In this document: positions 7,128-14,557 of the stretch, in pieces
Layout: every line of letters starts with the position of its first letter
Position numbering within the stretch: position 1 is the first letter of the stretch
Assembly: GCA_003161195.1 (NCBI GenBank)
Contig: PMOV01000315.1
Coordinates: 1-20,473, forward strand
Length of the DNA stretch: 20,473 nt
Reading direction: 5' to 3'
From: Acidobacteriota bacterium
GTDB taxonomy: Bacteria > Acidobacteriota > Terriglobia > Acidiferrales > UBA7541
Position numbers and translations under genes: made by a program
Notes under the pieces: generated by a model
Databases searched by the model: none
What the model was told of the DNA's origin: nothing
The model's input: the letters and a program-made list of their open reading frames with translations, nothing else

Positions 7128-9611
7128 TCAAAAGCTGTACCGCAACGCAAATTCCCCGGTGCTGCCGTCGAAATCCTGATTGGGTATGGGCGCCAGGCCA
7201 GCGATGTTGTTGGAGGACTGCCCGCGGCCGTTATAGCCGTAGTAATTCCAGCTCATGCGGTAGCTGAGACCTTTGTAGATATCGAAAACGATGCGCGCGT
7301 AGGGCTTCTGATAGTTGAAGGCCAGCGTGCCGGGGACTTGCAGGGCATCGATACCTAGCGTGCTGCCCCCAACAAAGGTCCCAGCGTAGCCGAGGCCCAG
7401 CGTGACGCGCGGAATCGGTTTCCACATGACCCCTGCATACGCGAAGTGCTGCCTGCTGGAGTACGCGCCCAAGCCAGAAGTTGCTGCCGGTGCATAACCC
7501 AGACTGGCGGGGCACGCGGTTACCGGCGGAGGACCGAAGGCGTTCACGTAATAGCAAACTTGGTCGGCGGTGTAGATGTCCGTGTAGGTGTAACCAAGGT
7601 CGAAAAACCATTTCGGGCCAGGCATTAGCGTGGTTACGAAACTGTAGGTGCGCCCGTGCTCAATGTCGTTGACGCTGTAAACGTTGTCACGGTTTTCGTG
7701 CAGGTCGAGTGCGGCGTCAAAGTTGATCCAGGTACGCGGCTTGTAATTGGCGTGGAGTTTATAGCTTTGCACCTGCCGGGGGCTGATGCGCGTGAAGGAA
7801 TAATCATTGGAGCCGAACTGAAAATCGCCGACGATGCGCAGCGTATCCATCGGAATAGCGGTGAAGCCGAGCAGCGCGGTATGTTCGTGGATGTCGGTGA
7901 TATTGCGGCCAGTATCGTTGCCGGCGGCAGGGCCGGAGAAGGTGAGTGAGATAAGGTCTCCGGTGCCGGGATCGTTGGTGGCGGTACAGGCTGCCGGCAC
8001 GGCGCAGTCCCCGCGCGCGGCGAAATAGTCGTTGGCTGCCGTACCGCCGGCGCCTCCCGCGAAATACGTTTCGGCGGTATAAAACGTGGCGCTGAAATCG
8101 GCGATGGTCCGTGCCGTGTAGTCGTATCCGATGCGCGCCGTGAAGCGCCGGCTGAAATCGTACTGAAGTTGCAAGGTGTTGGAGCGAAGGTTCTGACCGA
8201 GGAACGTGGAGGTCGGACCGTCCACTACGTCGGCCGAGGAACTGGCGGTGTGCGCGGGGCACGTCACGGCGGTGTAAGGCGGCGGGCATTGCGCAATAAA
8301 GCTGGCTGTATCGAAGACAGCCTGGGGCTGGTTCAAACCTACCAGGCCGGGTTGCATTTGGCCAAAGATGTTGGTTTCCGCACTGTTCCAAAGTCCGGGT
8401 GTGCGCCAGTTGTCGTAGCGAAAGGAATCGATCAGGCGCAGCTTGGCGGTGATGGAATAGGCTCCCGACCAATCGGCATTCACGGAAACGCGCTTGGCAT
8501 CCGCGGGGCCGCCAGCGGTGCTGCCCCGAGTGCCGTTCCGGGTAGTAAGATCGTTCACCACTTCATTGAAATCGGGAACCGTGTTGTTTGCCGTGCTGTA
8601 ACCGATGGAACCCTCGGTGGAAAAGTTCTTGAAATAGTCCGATTGAAAGCGCAATCGTTCCGTGGGCATGTAATTCCGCGGGTTGCTGGCCTGGCTGTAG
8701 GAGAGGTAGCCGTTGCATTCGGGATTGACGATGTTGGGCGCGGTCATGATCGGCGCGGCGCAAGGCAGAATTTCCACTGGTCCCAAGGTGCTCCAGATAA
8801 TGCCCAGATCCACGGGCGTGCCGTTCGCCAGCGTGAAGCCGGAATTCTGCGGATTATCGGTAACGATGTTGTCCTGTTTGTAGTAGCTCAGGAACTGGTC
8901 GTAGGAAATGGTCGTGCGCGGCAAGATGTGAAAGTCCACGCCGGCGCGGTAGGAGTTGGTGGTATTGCTATAGAGCTGGTTGAATTGCGCGATGGTCCCG
9001 CCGTCGGTGGTGAAGTAGCCAGGACCTTCATCGCGATTGTGGGAATAGCCCAGACGGAAAGTGATCCGCGACTGCGGCAGCAGGGTCAAGTTGTAATCCT
9101 GCATGCGGCGCACCAGGTTCAGTTCGTGCGGCGAATTAGCGATGGCTGTTTCAGGCGTCGAGATCGCTGGATTCAGGGGATTGGCCAGTAGGTTGTAATC
9201 CCAGAAGTTTTTGTCGCGGCGGAACAACACACGGAAATCGTAAAACTTGTTTTTTTCGATGCGCAGGCGCGTCACATCGTTGGGATCGCCACCATAGCCA
9301 AAATTGCTGAAACTGAGGTTATCAAACAGAAAGCCATTGTGGTTCAGCGAACGCATATCCAGCGTGTAATCAAAAAGCCGCACACCGGACCCAAGATTGA
9401 TGAAGGTGTCGTAGGTGGCGATATTTCCGTTGATATCCGAAGTCCGGTAACCGGCCTCGATGGACTGCTGGATGTTGTACTCACCGGAGTTGATGCCGGT
9501 GGTCTCCGGCGTGGCGCTGGCGCTTTGCGCCGCCGTTAGCGGCGAAAACAGCAGCGACATTGCCGCCAGAACCAGTCCGACGACGCCACGCATTGCCAGG
9601 CTATGACGCAT
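7128..9611 (-). CDS. mtrB: MtrB/PioB-type decaheme-associated outer-membrane beta-barrel protein
   Basis: The 827-aa protein begins with a Sec signal peptide (charged MRHSLAMRG, then a hydrophobic core ending near LTAAQSASA). It continues as alternating aromatic and polar beta-strands and ends in ALRYSF, the terminal aromatic typical of outer-membrane barrels. The N-terminal part (YDTFINLGSGVRLFDYTLDM, then RLRIEKNKFYDFRVLFRRDKNFWDYN) matches my recollection of the MtrB/PioB family, whose barrel sheathes a decaheme cytochrome across the outer membrane. It directly follows an MtrA-type gene, as in known porin-cytochrome operons. Four cysteine pairs lie in long predicted loops and may form disulfides; the N-terminal CXXC of Shewanella MtrB is not seen. 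The ATG at 9611 has GGAGGT 7 nt upstream; a start 87 nt earlier would precede the signal peptide and is disfavoured. The gene symbol reflects family, not orthology. Confidence 0.88.
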   Translation of the reverse strand: MRHSLAMRGVVGLVLAAMSLLFSPLTAAQSASATPETTGINSGEYNIQQSIEAGYRTSDINGNIATYDTFINLGSGVRLFDYTLDMRSLNHNGFLFDNLSFSNFGYGGDPNDVTRLRIEKNKFYDFRVLFRRDKNFWDYNLLANPLNPAISTPETAIANSPHELNLVRRMQDYNLTLLPQSRITFRLGYSHNRDEGPGYFTTDGGTIAQFNQLYSNTTNSYRAGVDFHILPRTTISYDQFLSYYKQDNIVTDNPQNSGFTLANGTPVDLGIIWSTLGPVEILPCAAPIMTAPNIVNPECNGYLSYSQASNPRNYMPTERLRFQSDYFKNFSTEGSIGYSTANNTVPDFNEVVNDLTTRNGTRGSTAGGPADAKRVSVNADWSGAYSITAKLRLIDSFRYDNWRTPGLWNSAETNIFGQMQPGLVGLNQPQAVFDTASFIAQCPPPYTAVTCPAHTASSSADVVDGPTSTFLGQNLRSNTLQLQYDFSRRFTARIGYDYTARTIADFSATFYTAETYFAGGAGGTAANDYFAARGDCAVPAACTATNDPGTGDLISLTFSGPAAGNDTGRNITDIHEHTALLGFTAIPMDTLRIVGDFQFGSNDYSFTRISPRQVQSYKLHANYKPRTWINFDAALDLHENRDNVYSVNDIEHGRTYSFVTTLMPGPKWFFDLGYTYTDIYTADQVCYYVNAFGPPPVTACPASLGYAPAATSGLGAYSSRQHFAYAGVMWKPIPRVTLGLGYAGTFVGGSTLGIDALQVPGTLAFNYQKPYARIVFDIYKGLSYRMSWNYYGYNGRGQSSNNIAGLAPIPNQDFDGSTGEFALRYSF

Positions 9612-9633
9612 TATGGGCACCTCCGCGTGACGC

Positions 9634-9649
9634 CACCGCCGCTGCGGTG
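9634..9649. other. Short GC-rich hairpin ahead of the mtrB-like ribosome binding site
   Basis: In the 95-nt gap between the decaheme and barrel genes there is a 6-bp stem (CACCGC/GCGGTG) with a 4-nt loop, just upstream of the GGAGGT of the barrel gene. It may tune translation or be incidental; no T-run accompanies it. Confidence 0.25.
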
Positions 9650-9706
9650 CCGCTGTCTGCGGGACTTCTTTCCTTCGCGATGGCGCATTAGTCGTCATGG
9701 CGGCCG

Positions 9707-10759
9707 CTACTTGAAATACGTCGGATCAAAATTCGACCCGTGGATCTGGATATGGCACAGCGTGCAAGCCTTGAAGAAAGTCTGCTGGCTGTGAAACGAG
9801 GGCGTACCGGGCGCGCCGCCGGTTTTCCCGTTGGGCGCGGAATTCGTGTGGCATTGCAGGCACAGCAGATTAACGTTGCTAACGCGCAGCATGTGCGGAT
9901 TGGCCCCGCCGTGCGGGATATGACAAGACTGGCAGCCTTCGATCTTCACCGGCTCGTGCTCAAAAACGAAAGGCCCTTGTTTGTCGGTGTGGCAGGTAAA
10001 ACAAACCTGATCTTGTGTAGACGACGTGCGTACCTGCTTCGGCCCCGCAGTGCCATGCGGATTGTGGCAATCCGAGCACTTCACCAGCCCTTCGTTCACG
10101 CGATGATGAAAGGGCATCTCAAACTGGGACTTCTGTTGCAGGTGGCAGCTGTAGCAAAGCTCCGGCTGCTTTTTGACCAGTAAAAAATCCTTGGTGGTGG
10201 CGTTGTGCGGCGAATGGCAGGAAATACAGCTCACATTGTTCTGCGTGTGGAGGGAATTGATCGCATTCATGTGCTGTGCGCCGCTAGCGTGGCAGGTCAT
10301 GCAACGCGCATTGATCTCTTTCGTGGAGGCATTCTTAAAAGTAAAAATCTTGCTTACGTCACCGCCGCCCGCAACGTGCTCCGCACCGGGGCCGTGGCAA
10401 CCCTCGCAGCCCTGGTGCGAGGGACCGCCCTTGGTGTCCAGCGTGGTTTGCCAGTGGGGAGTATTCGCCCAGCCGTCGTAGATTTTCGCATGACAGGTCT
10501 TGCAGGTTTCCGCTCCTACATAACCTTGCGCGGCCGGTGCGCTTGGCGTGCTTGCCGCCGGTGCATTCGTTCGTGGGGGAGCAGTCGCTGCGGCAGGCGG
10601 GGTATTTGCGGCGGGAGATTGCGAGGTTTGCGATGTTCCGTCGGCGAACGGAGCGGGCGGTTGGCGTGCCGCGAAACTGCTAATCAAGAAGACCGACAGA
10701 ACCGTAATTACGATCAGGCACGACGCGAAGAGGCGGACACTTTTACCAACTCTCGGCAC
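9707..10759 (-). CDS. mtrA: DmsE/MtrA-family decaheme c-type cytochrome
   Basis: The 350-aa protein has an N-terminal hydrophobic signal or anchor (about residues 8-30), a Pro/Ala/Ser/Thr-rich linker (about 32-78), and then exactly ten CXXCH heme motifs. Their residue positions are 86, 118, 153, 178, 202, 228, 253, 276, 300 and 332. Repeated CHxPH elements (CHSPH, CHNPH, CHIPH) are typical of the MtrA/DmsE/PioA family, periplasmic decaheme wires that insert into an MtrB barrel. The next gene is that barrel, which supports the assignment. The start is a GTG with GGGAGG 6-7 nt upstream. It is the first gene of the apparent ten-gene unit, so the region upstream should hold the main promoter. The long linker is unusual compared with Shewanella MtrA and might tether the cytochrome to the inner membrane if the signal is not cleaved. 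No outer-surface MtrC/OmcA-type cytochrome is present in the window. Confidence 0.92.
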   Translation of the reverse strand: MPRVGKSVRLFASCLIVITVLSVFLISSFAARQPPAPFADGTSQTSQSPAANTPPAAATAPPRTNAPAASTPSAPAAQGYVGAETCKTCHAKIYDGWANTPHWQTTLDTKGGPSHQGCEGCHGPGAEHVAGGGDVSKIFTFKNASTKEINARCMTCHASGAQHMNAINSLHTQNNVSCISCHSPHNATTKDFLLVKKQPELCYSCHLQQKSQFEMPFHHRVNEGLVKCSDCHNPHGTAGPKQVRTSSTQDQVCFTCHTDKQGPFVFEHEPVKIEGCQSCHIPHGGANPHMLRVSNVNLLCLQCHTNSAPNGKTGGAPGTPSFHSQQTFFKACTLCHIQIHGSNFDPTYFK

Positions 10760-10815
10760 CCGTGCACCTCCCTTGAGGTCTCCGGTTGGACGGTGACGTC
10801 AACCCGAAGTGCGCT

Positions 10816-10892
10816 GATGCTATGCATCTCAGGTCTAAAAAACTGTTCAATATTGCACAGTCTCGGCAATTTAATGTGGTGATGCTACGCAC
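10816..10892. promoter_or_regulatory. Direct repeat pair TGATGCTAYGCA upstream of the decaheme gene
   Basis: The 12-bp sequence TGATGCTATGCA (10815-10826) recurs as TGATGCTACGCA (10880-10891) with one mismatch, 65 bp apart. The first copy also contains the inverted repeat GATGC-TAT-GCATC (10816-10828). The pair brackets the 18-bp palindrome at 10843-10860 within the 334-bp divergent region. It could be a binding site pair for the regulator of the cluster, but no regulator gene is in the window to match it. Confidence 0.3.
10843..10860. promoter_or_regulatory. 18-bp near-perfect palindrome, candidate operator of the cluster
   Basis: CTGTTCAAT followed directly by ATTGCACAG forms a dyad in which 8 of 9 positions pair; the two halves differ only at T/G. 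It lies about 85-100 bp upstream of the GTG of the decaheme gene and about 235 bp upstream of the divergent PRC-barrel gene. Size and symmetry fit a homodimeric repressor or activator site. It does not match the FNR (TTGAT-N4-ATCAA), CRP or 16-bp LexA patterns. Confidence 0.4.
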
Positions 10893-11093
10893 TGAAGCGG
10901 ATTTTTAGGAAAATCTAATCTAAGGCATGTAGGCAAATCTCACCGGCAGAGTCAACGGCGGCCAAACAACGCTCCCTGTGCCCAATAGCACAGTGCTTTC
11001 CATGGATCCCGCGTATCGTAAGCGCCATGCCGAAGAATTCGTCGGACCACTCGACTTGTTCTGGTCGGACTCTTCTGGCAAAAGGAGAATCAC

Positions 11094-11495
11094 ATGGCAG
11101 AAGCAAGATTAGCGACGTACTCCTCCCGGCACGTAGTGCCCGCAAAGACCATCATCGGCAGCGATGTCGTCAACGCCAATTGGGAGTCTCTCGGTAAAAT
11201 TGAGGACTTGGTGTTGGACGCCAGCGCTGGACGCATTGCCTACGCGGTTTTGTCTTTTGGGGGCTTCCTCGGCATGGGCGACAAGTATTTCGCCATTCCT
11301 TGGAACGCTTTCAAATTTAATCTACCGCCGGAAAGCCGCATAGTGCTTAACGTGGACAAGAAACTACTCGAAACTGCTCCAGGCTTCGATAAAAACAACT
11401 GGCCGGATGTAGCCAACTCCGACTGGGGACAAAGTATTTACAAGCACTACGGATACACGCCTTACTGGGAAGAGGTATCCGTCAGCCGCCCTTAA
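11094..11495 (+). CDS. PRC-barrel domain protein
   Basis: The 133-aa protein has a PRC-barrel fold pattern over residues about 13-85 (IGSDVVNANWESLGKIEDLV, then GRIAYAVLSFGGFLGMGDKYFAIPW). This beta-barrel is found in RimM and in the H subunit of photosynthetic reaction centres. Stand-alone copies in soil bacteria are associated with stress or unknown functions. The C-terminal tail (KHYGYTPYWEE) is typical of these stand-alone proteins. No signal peptide is present. The start ATG has AGGAG 7 nt upstream. It is transcribed divergently from the cytochrome-hydrogenase cluster and convergently with the stress-protein gene, so a functional link with the hydrogenase is not implied. Confidence 0.88.
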   Translation: MAEARLATYSSRHVVPAKTIIGSDVVNANWESLGKIEDLVLDASAGRIAYAVLSFGGFLGMGDKYFAIPWNAFKFNLPPESRIVLNVDKKLLETAPGFDKNNWPDVANSDWGQSIYKHYGYTPYWEEVSVSRP

Positions 11496-11506
11496 ACCGG
11501 AGCATT

Positions 11507-11532
11507 GGCCGCCGATTCCGGACTCGGCGGCC
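11507..11532 (+). terminator. Strong hairpin after the PRC-barrel gene
   Basis: A perfect 9-bp stem (GGCCGCCGA/TCGGCGGCC) with an 8-nt loop begins 11 nt after the PRC-barrel stop. It is followed only by AGGCGTTT, so it is a terminator-like hairpin without a strong T-run. Confidence 0.55.
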
Positions 11533-11626
11533 AGGCGTTTCGCGAGTACCTTAGCTCCAGCGTCTCGGGAAATTACCAGTCGTCTCAGGCCGAAATGTGG
11601 TTACGCGTCAGCAGATCGAGAAGTAG

Positions 11627-11663
11627 CGCGTGGGCCAAGCGCCAAAAGAACTTGACCCACGCG
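11627..11663. terminator. Bidirectional-type terminator hairpin between convergent genes
   Basis: The arms CGCGTGGGCCAAG and CTTGACCCACGCG pair at 12 of 13 positions around an 11-nt loop. On the plus strand the stem is followed by TTTGTTCC, which is moderately T-rich. It ends 14 nt before the stop of the minus-strand stress-protein gene, so it may stop transcription from both sides. Confidence 0.6.
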
Positions 11664-11676
11664 TTTGTTCCAGGGC

Positions 11677-12219
11677 TTACTTCGCCGCCACTGCAGCCAA
11701 AGGTTGGCCGGAGTGCAGAGAGAAGCTGACTGGGTTGGTGCTCTCGATGATGCTTTTGGCTTTGTCAACATCTGCGGCGGCGCCATGCACGATGAGCAAG
11801 AACTGATCGGTTTTGAGCACCGCTTCGTACTTTACGATGCTGTCTTTCGGGATGCCCACGCTGTACAGACCCGCTCCTGCGGCACTAAGGCCACCAACCA
11901 CCACCGCGCTCTCGAGTGCTCCCACGATCCAGCCGACCACTGGTCCCGCCGCCAAAATTGGGCCCAGACCGGGAATCATGAAAAAGGCCGAACCGAACAA
12001 AAGTCCCCAGAAACCTCCCCAGAATGCGCCCAACTTTCCCCAATACATCATGCGGTCGCCGGTGTTGTAGTAGCCCACCGCATTCTCATCCGTATGATAA
12101 CCCTTCCCAACGATCGATAAGGTTTTCATGTCGATGCCGCCCTTTTGTAGTTGCTTCACCGCTCCATCTGCTTCCACATGCGTGCGATACACTGCGACCA
12201 CCGAATTTTGTGCTGACAT
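11677..12219 (-). CDS. YflT-like general stress protein with glycine-rich membrane-type core
   Basis: This 180-aa protein begins with a general stress protein 17M/YflT-like domain (SVVAVYRTHVEADGAVKQLQ, then DMKTLSIVGKGYH), a ferredoxin-like fold. A glycine-rich hydrophobic segment follows (residues about 66-125, with repeated GxxxG spacing such as GAFWGGFWG and GLSAAGAG). The C-terminal part repeats the mixed alpha/beta pattern (KTDQFLLIVHG, then KAKSIIEST). Proteins of this layout are common in soil Acidobacteria and Proteobacteria and are usually annotated as stress or DUF1269-like membrane proteins; no biochemical role is established that I know of. The start at 12219 is favoured by GAGGAG about 9 nt upstream. 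It is divergent from the slipin gene. Confidence 0.78.
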   Translation of the reverse strand: MSAQNSVVAVYRTHVEADGAVKQLQKGGIDMKTLSIVGKGYHTDENAVGYYNTGDRMMYWGKLGAFWGGFWGLLFGSAFFMIPGLGPILAAGPVVGWIVGALESAVVVGGLSAAGAGLYSVGIPKDSIVKYEAVLKTDQFLLIVHGAAADVDKAKSIIESTNPVSFSLHSGQPLAAVAAK

Positions 12220-12474
12220 TTGAACAATCTCCTCGGGCTCTTGCTCTTTTCTCAAGCGAAAGAGCCAAACCCCAGAGAGGAATATGACAGGTTTGCCGCC
12301 CAAACCGTGTTCCGTAGTGGACAGTCCCTGTCCAAGAAACGGCGATTAACCGCACGAATCGCAAAAGTGTCCATTTCGGTACAGCCTGCTTGGTCTCAGT
12401 CATGCTTAGATTCAGCCATCATCGGTTAAGAGTCTTGGAAAACGCGTCCAGAACACAAGAAGAGGTAATTGAAA
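12220..12474. promoter_or_regulatory. Divergent intergenic region between stress-protein and slipin genes
   Basis: The 255-bp gap must contain promoters for both flanking genes. I see a 7-bp hairpin (GCTCTTT/AAAGAGC, 12243-12265) close to the stress-protein gene, within its likely leader. I could not identify convincing -35/-10 boxes. Confidence 0.3.
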
Positions 12475-13422
12475 ATGAAGAGGAACAGTTCTTTTCCGAT
12501 GCTGGTGTTTTTTGTAATTGTAGCCGCAGGGGCACTCGCGGCATACGCGATGCGGCTGTTTTCCGCAGGCTTCCAGGGCTTATGGCTACTCGGTGCCTCC
12601 GTAGTTGTCGCCTGCGTGGTCTCTTCGGCCATTCAGGTTGCCGATCAATGGAGCAAAGCGGTCGTTTTGCGCCTCGGCAAATTTCACTCCCTCAAGGGGC
12701 CTGGATTATTCCTGATCATTCCACTTATCGACACCATTCCGTATTGGATTGACATCCGCGTGCTCACCAGTTCGTTCAAGGCGGAGAAAACCTTGACCAA
12801 AGACACCGTACCGGTGGACGTCGATGCTGTGTTGTTCTGGAAAATTATCGATCCGAAGAAGGCTGCCCTGGATGTGGCGGATTATCAGACCGCGATTGGC
12901 TGGGCGTCGCAGACCGCTCTGCGCGATGTGATCGGCAAAACCATGCTGTCCGAGATGCTGGAAGGTCGCGATAAAATCAGTGGCATCCTGCAAAAGATCA
13001 TCGATGAGCGCACTGAGCCTTGGGGCATCAACGTAATTTCCGTGGAGGTCAAAGACGTATTGATTCCGCCGGCCTTGGAGAATGCCATGTCCATGCAGGC
13101 CCAGGCCGAGCGCGAGCGGCAGGCCCGCGTGATCCTCGGGGACTCCGAGCGCCAAGTAGCGGAAAGTTTTGGTGAAGCGGCCAAGACCTACGCCAACAAT
13201 CCCGTCGCCTTTCATTTGCGCGCTATGAATATGCTGTATGAAGGATTGAAGCAAAACTCCACCATCGTCATCGTTCCTAGCTCTGCCGTGGAGACCATGG
13301 AATTGGGCGGCCTGGCCGGAATGACCGCGCTAACCATGGGCCTCGGCCAGGACCGCTCCATCAAAGCCAAGGAAATCGTCGCCGAAGAATCCAACGGCGC
13401 AGGTAAATTGATTTCCGCCTAA
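12475..13422 (+). CDS. SPFH-domain slipin (stomatin-like) membrane protein
   Basis: This is a protein of about 315 aa. Two N-terminal hydrophobic segments (about residues 8-26 and 33-52) are followed by an SPFH/band-7 domain (DQWSKAVVLRLGKFHSLKGP, then IPLIDTIPYWIDIRV). The conserved slipin stretch TVPVDVDAVLFWKIIDP and the EAMSMQAQAERERQAR-like helix (here ENAMSMQAQAERERQAR) complete it. Slipins form oligomeric scaffolds at membrane microdomains and are often next to an NfeD-type protease gene, which is absent here. I use the ATG at 12475, 9 nt after AGAGG; a TTG 6 nt upstream is also possible but sits too close to the ribosome binding site. The C-terminal helix ends in a Gly/Met-rich oligomerisation segment. 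A small one-helix protein gene follows 33 nt downstream and is probably co-transcribed. Confidence 0.9.
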   Translation: MKRNSSFPMLVFFVIVAAGALAAYAMRLFSAGFQGLWLLGASVVVACVVSSAIQVADQWSKAVVLRLGKFHSLKGPGLFLIIPLIDTIPYWIDIRVLTSSFKAEKTLTKDTVPVDVDAVLFWKIIDPKKAALDVADYQTAIGWASQTALRDVIGKTMLSEMLEGRDKISGILQKIIDERTEPWGINVISVEVKDVLIPPALENAMSMQAQAERERQARVILGDSERQVAESFGEAAKTYANNPVAFHLRAMNMLYEGLKQNSTIVIVPSSAVETMELGGLAGMTALTMGLGQDRSIKAKEIVAEESNGAGKLISA

Positions 13423-13455
13423 GTCCAAGACCTTGATCGAGAAAGCCGGATAGGC

Positions 13456-13671
13456 ATGCAGGAAGACAAGCACCGCCACAGGCACGCCCCGAGCGTGGAT
13501 GGGCAGCACGCATCCGCAGAGGACAATCCCTATTGGAAGCGGGCACATCACGACTGGCGCTTCTGGGTCGGGTTGGCGCTGATGCTCGTGGCGATTAGCG
13601 TCTACTTCATGAGCGACGATTTGTCATTGATACCCAGTAGCCAGCCACCACAGCGCGCCACCAGAAAATAA
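13456..13671 (+). CDS. Small single-helix membrane protein downstream of slipin
   Basis: The 71-aa protein has a hydrophilic His-rich N-terminus (KHRHRHAPSVDGQH), a W-R-F-W start to one hydrophobic helix (about residues 36-52), and a short polar C-terminus. No family is recognised. It follows the slipin gene by 33 nt on the same strand with a weak GGATAGG ahead of the ATG, consistent with an operon partner. Its end overlaps the non-homologous tail of the opposite-strand RHS fragment. Confidence 0.55.
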   Translation: MQEDKHRHRHAPSVDGQHASAEDNPYWKRAHHDWRFWVGLALMLVAISVYFMSDDLSLIPSSQPPQRATRK

Positions 13672-14536
13672 TTCCGTCCTCGCGGTCTCGGCGTCGTATG
13701 ATTCCGCGCGCGCAGCTAGGGGGCAGATCAGTGGTGTGCCCATTGAAGTCCGTGTGCGTAAGCACGTCTCCCACAGCGTCGTAGGTGTAGCTCTCGGACT
13801 GGCCGCCGGGTAAAGTGCGGCTCGTGCGACGACCTAGTTGATCGTAGACGTAGCTAGTGATGTGTCCGTTGGCGTCTTTCTGGGAAATTTCATTACCCAC
13901 TTCGTCATAGGTAAACGACGTTGCATGATTGAGGGCATCGGTTACGCTCAGGATGTGGCCCTTGCTGTCGTAGGTAAATTGCGTGGTTTTGCCGCCGGTG
14001 TCAGTTCTGGAGATAACGCGAGACACCGCGTCATAAACGATGGATTCGGACGTGCCATCCGGATAGGTGGTTTTGATGGGCCGGTTAGCTGTATCGAACT
14101 GGAAGGTGGTGGTATGGCCGCTGCCATCGGTGACGGCAGTTTTGTTGCCGTTGGCGTCGTAGGTGACGGTGGTGGTTTGATGCAAAGCGTTGATGGTGCT
14201 CACGCGGCGATTGTCGGCGTCGTAGGCGTAGGTGGTGACATTGCCGAGGGCGTCCGTATCCGAAAGCTTGTTGCCGTTGGCGTCGAAAGTCGCGCTGGCC
14301 GAGCCACCCGTCTGCGTGTTGAACATTGATGTAATGTTGCCAACAGCGTCGTAGACGAGCGAGGAGGTAACGCCCGATGCGTCGGTCGACTGCGTGCGGC
14401 GCCCATCCGCATCAAAGACGGAGGAAATCTGCGAGCCGTCCGGGGCGATGGATTGCGTGATGTGGCCCTGGGCGTCATAGGTGAACGCGGTGACGCCGCC
14501 GAGACCATCGGTTTGCGTGGCATATTGGCCGTTCAC
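13607..14536 (-). pseudogene. Orphan RHS/YD-repeat fragment, truncated at both ends
   Basis: About 270 residues consist of twelve YD repeats spaced about 21 residues (xYDAxGNxxSxTDAxGxxT type, for example YDANGNKTAVTDGSGHTTTF). These repeats form the wrap-around shell of RHS and wall-associated toxins or adhesins. An in-frame TAA lies only 9 nt before the GTG start, and no signal peptide, secretion domain, RHS core-associated motif or toxin tip is present. After GHTT, at about 13727, the repeat pattern stops abruptly and the frame runs on for about 40 residues of Arg-rich non-homologous sequence. Both ends thus look like recombination breakpoints. It is most likely a remnant of a much larger gene, moved here by rearrangement; expression is doubtful. 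Confidence 0.8.
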
Positions 14537-14557
14537 ATCTTGCGCTTAGTTAACTGC

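Noticed and set aside
9707..10759. Lipoprotein signal in the decaheme protein (LFASC near residue 14)
   Set aside because: The lipobox is non-canonical (Phe at -3) and the cysteine lies near the start of the hydrophobic segment, not at its end.
10843..10860. LexA (SOS) box reading of the CTGT...ACAG palindrome
   Set aside because: The proteobacterial LexA box is 16 bp (CTG-N10-CAG), while this dyad is 18 bp (CTGT-N10-ACAG); the downstream genes are not repair genes.
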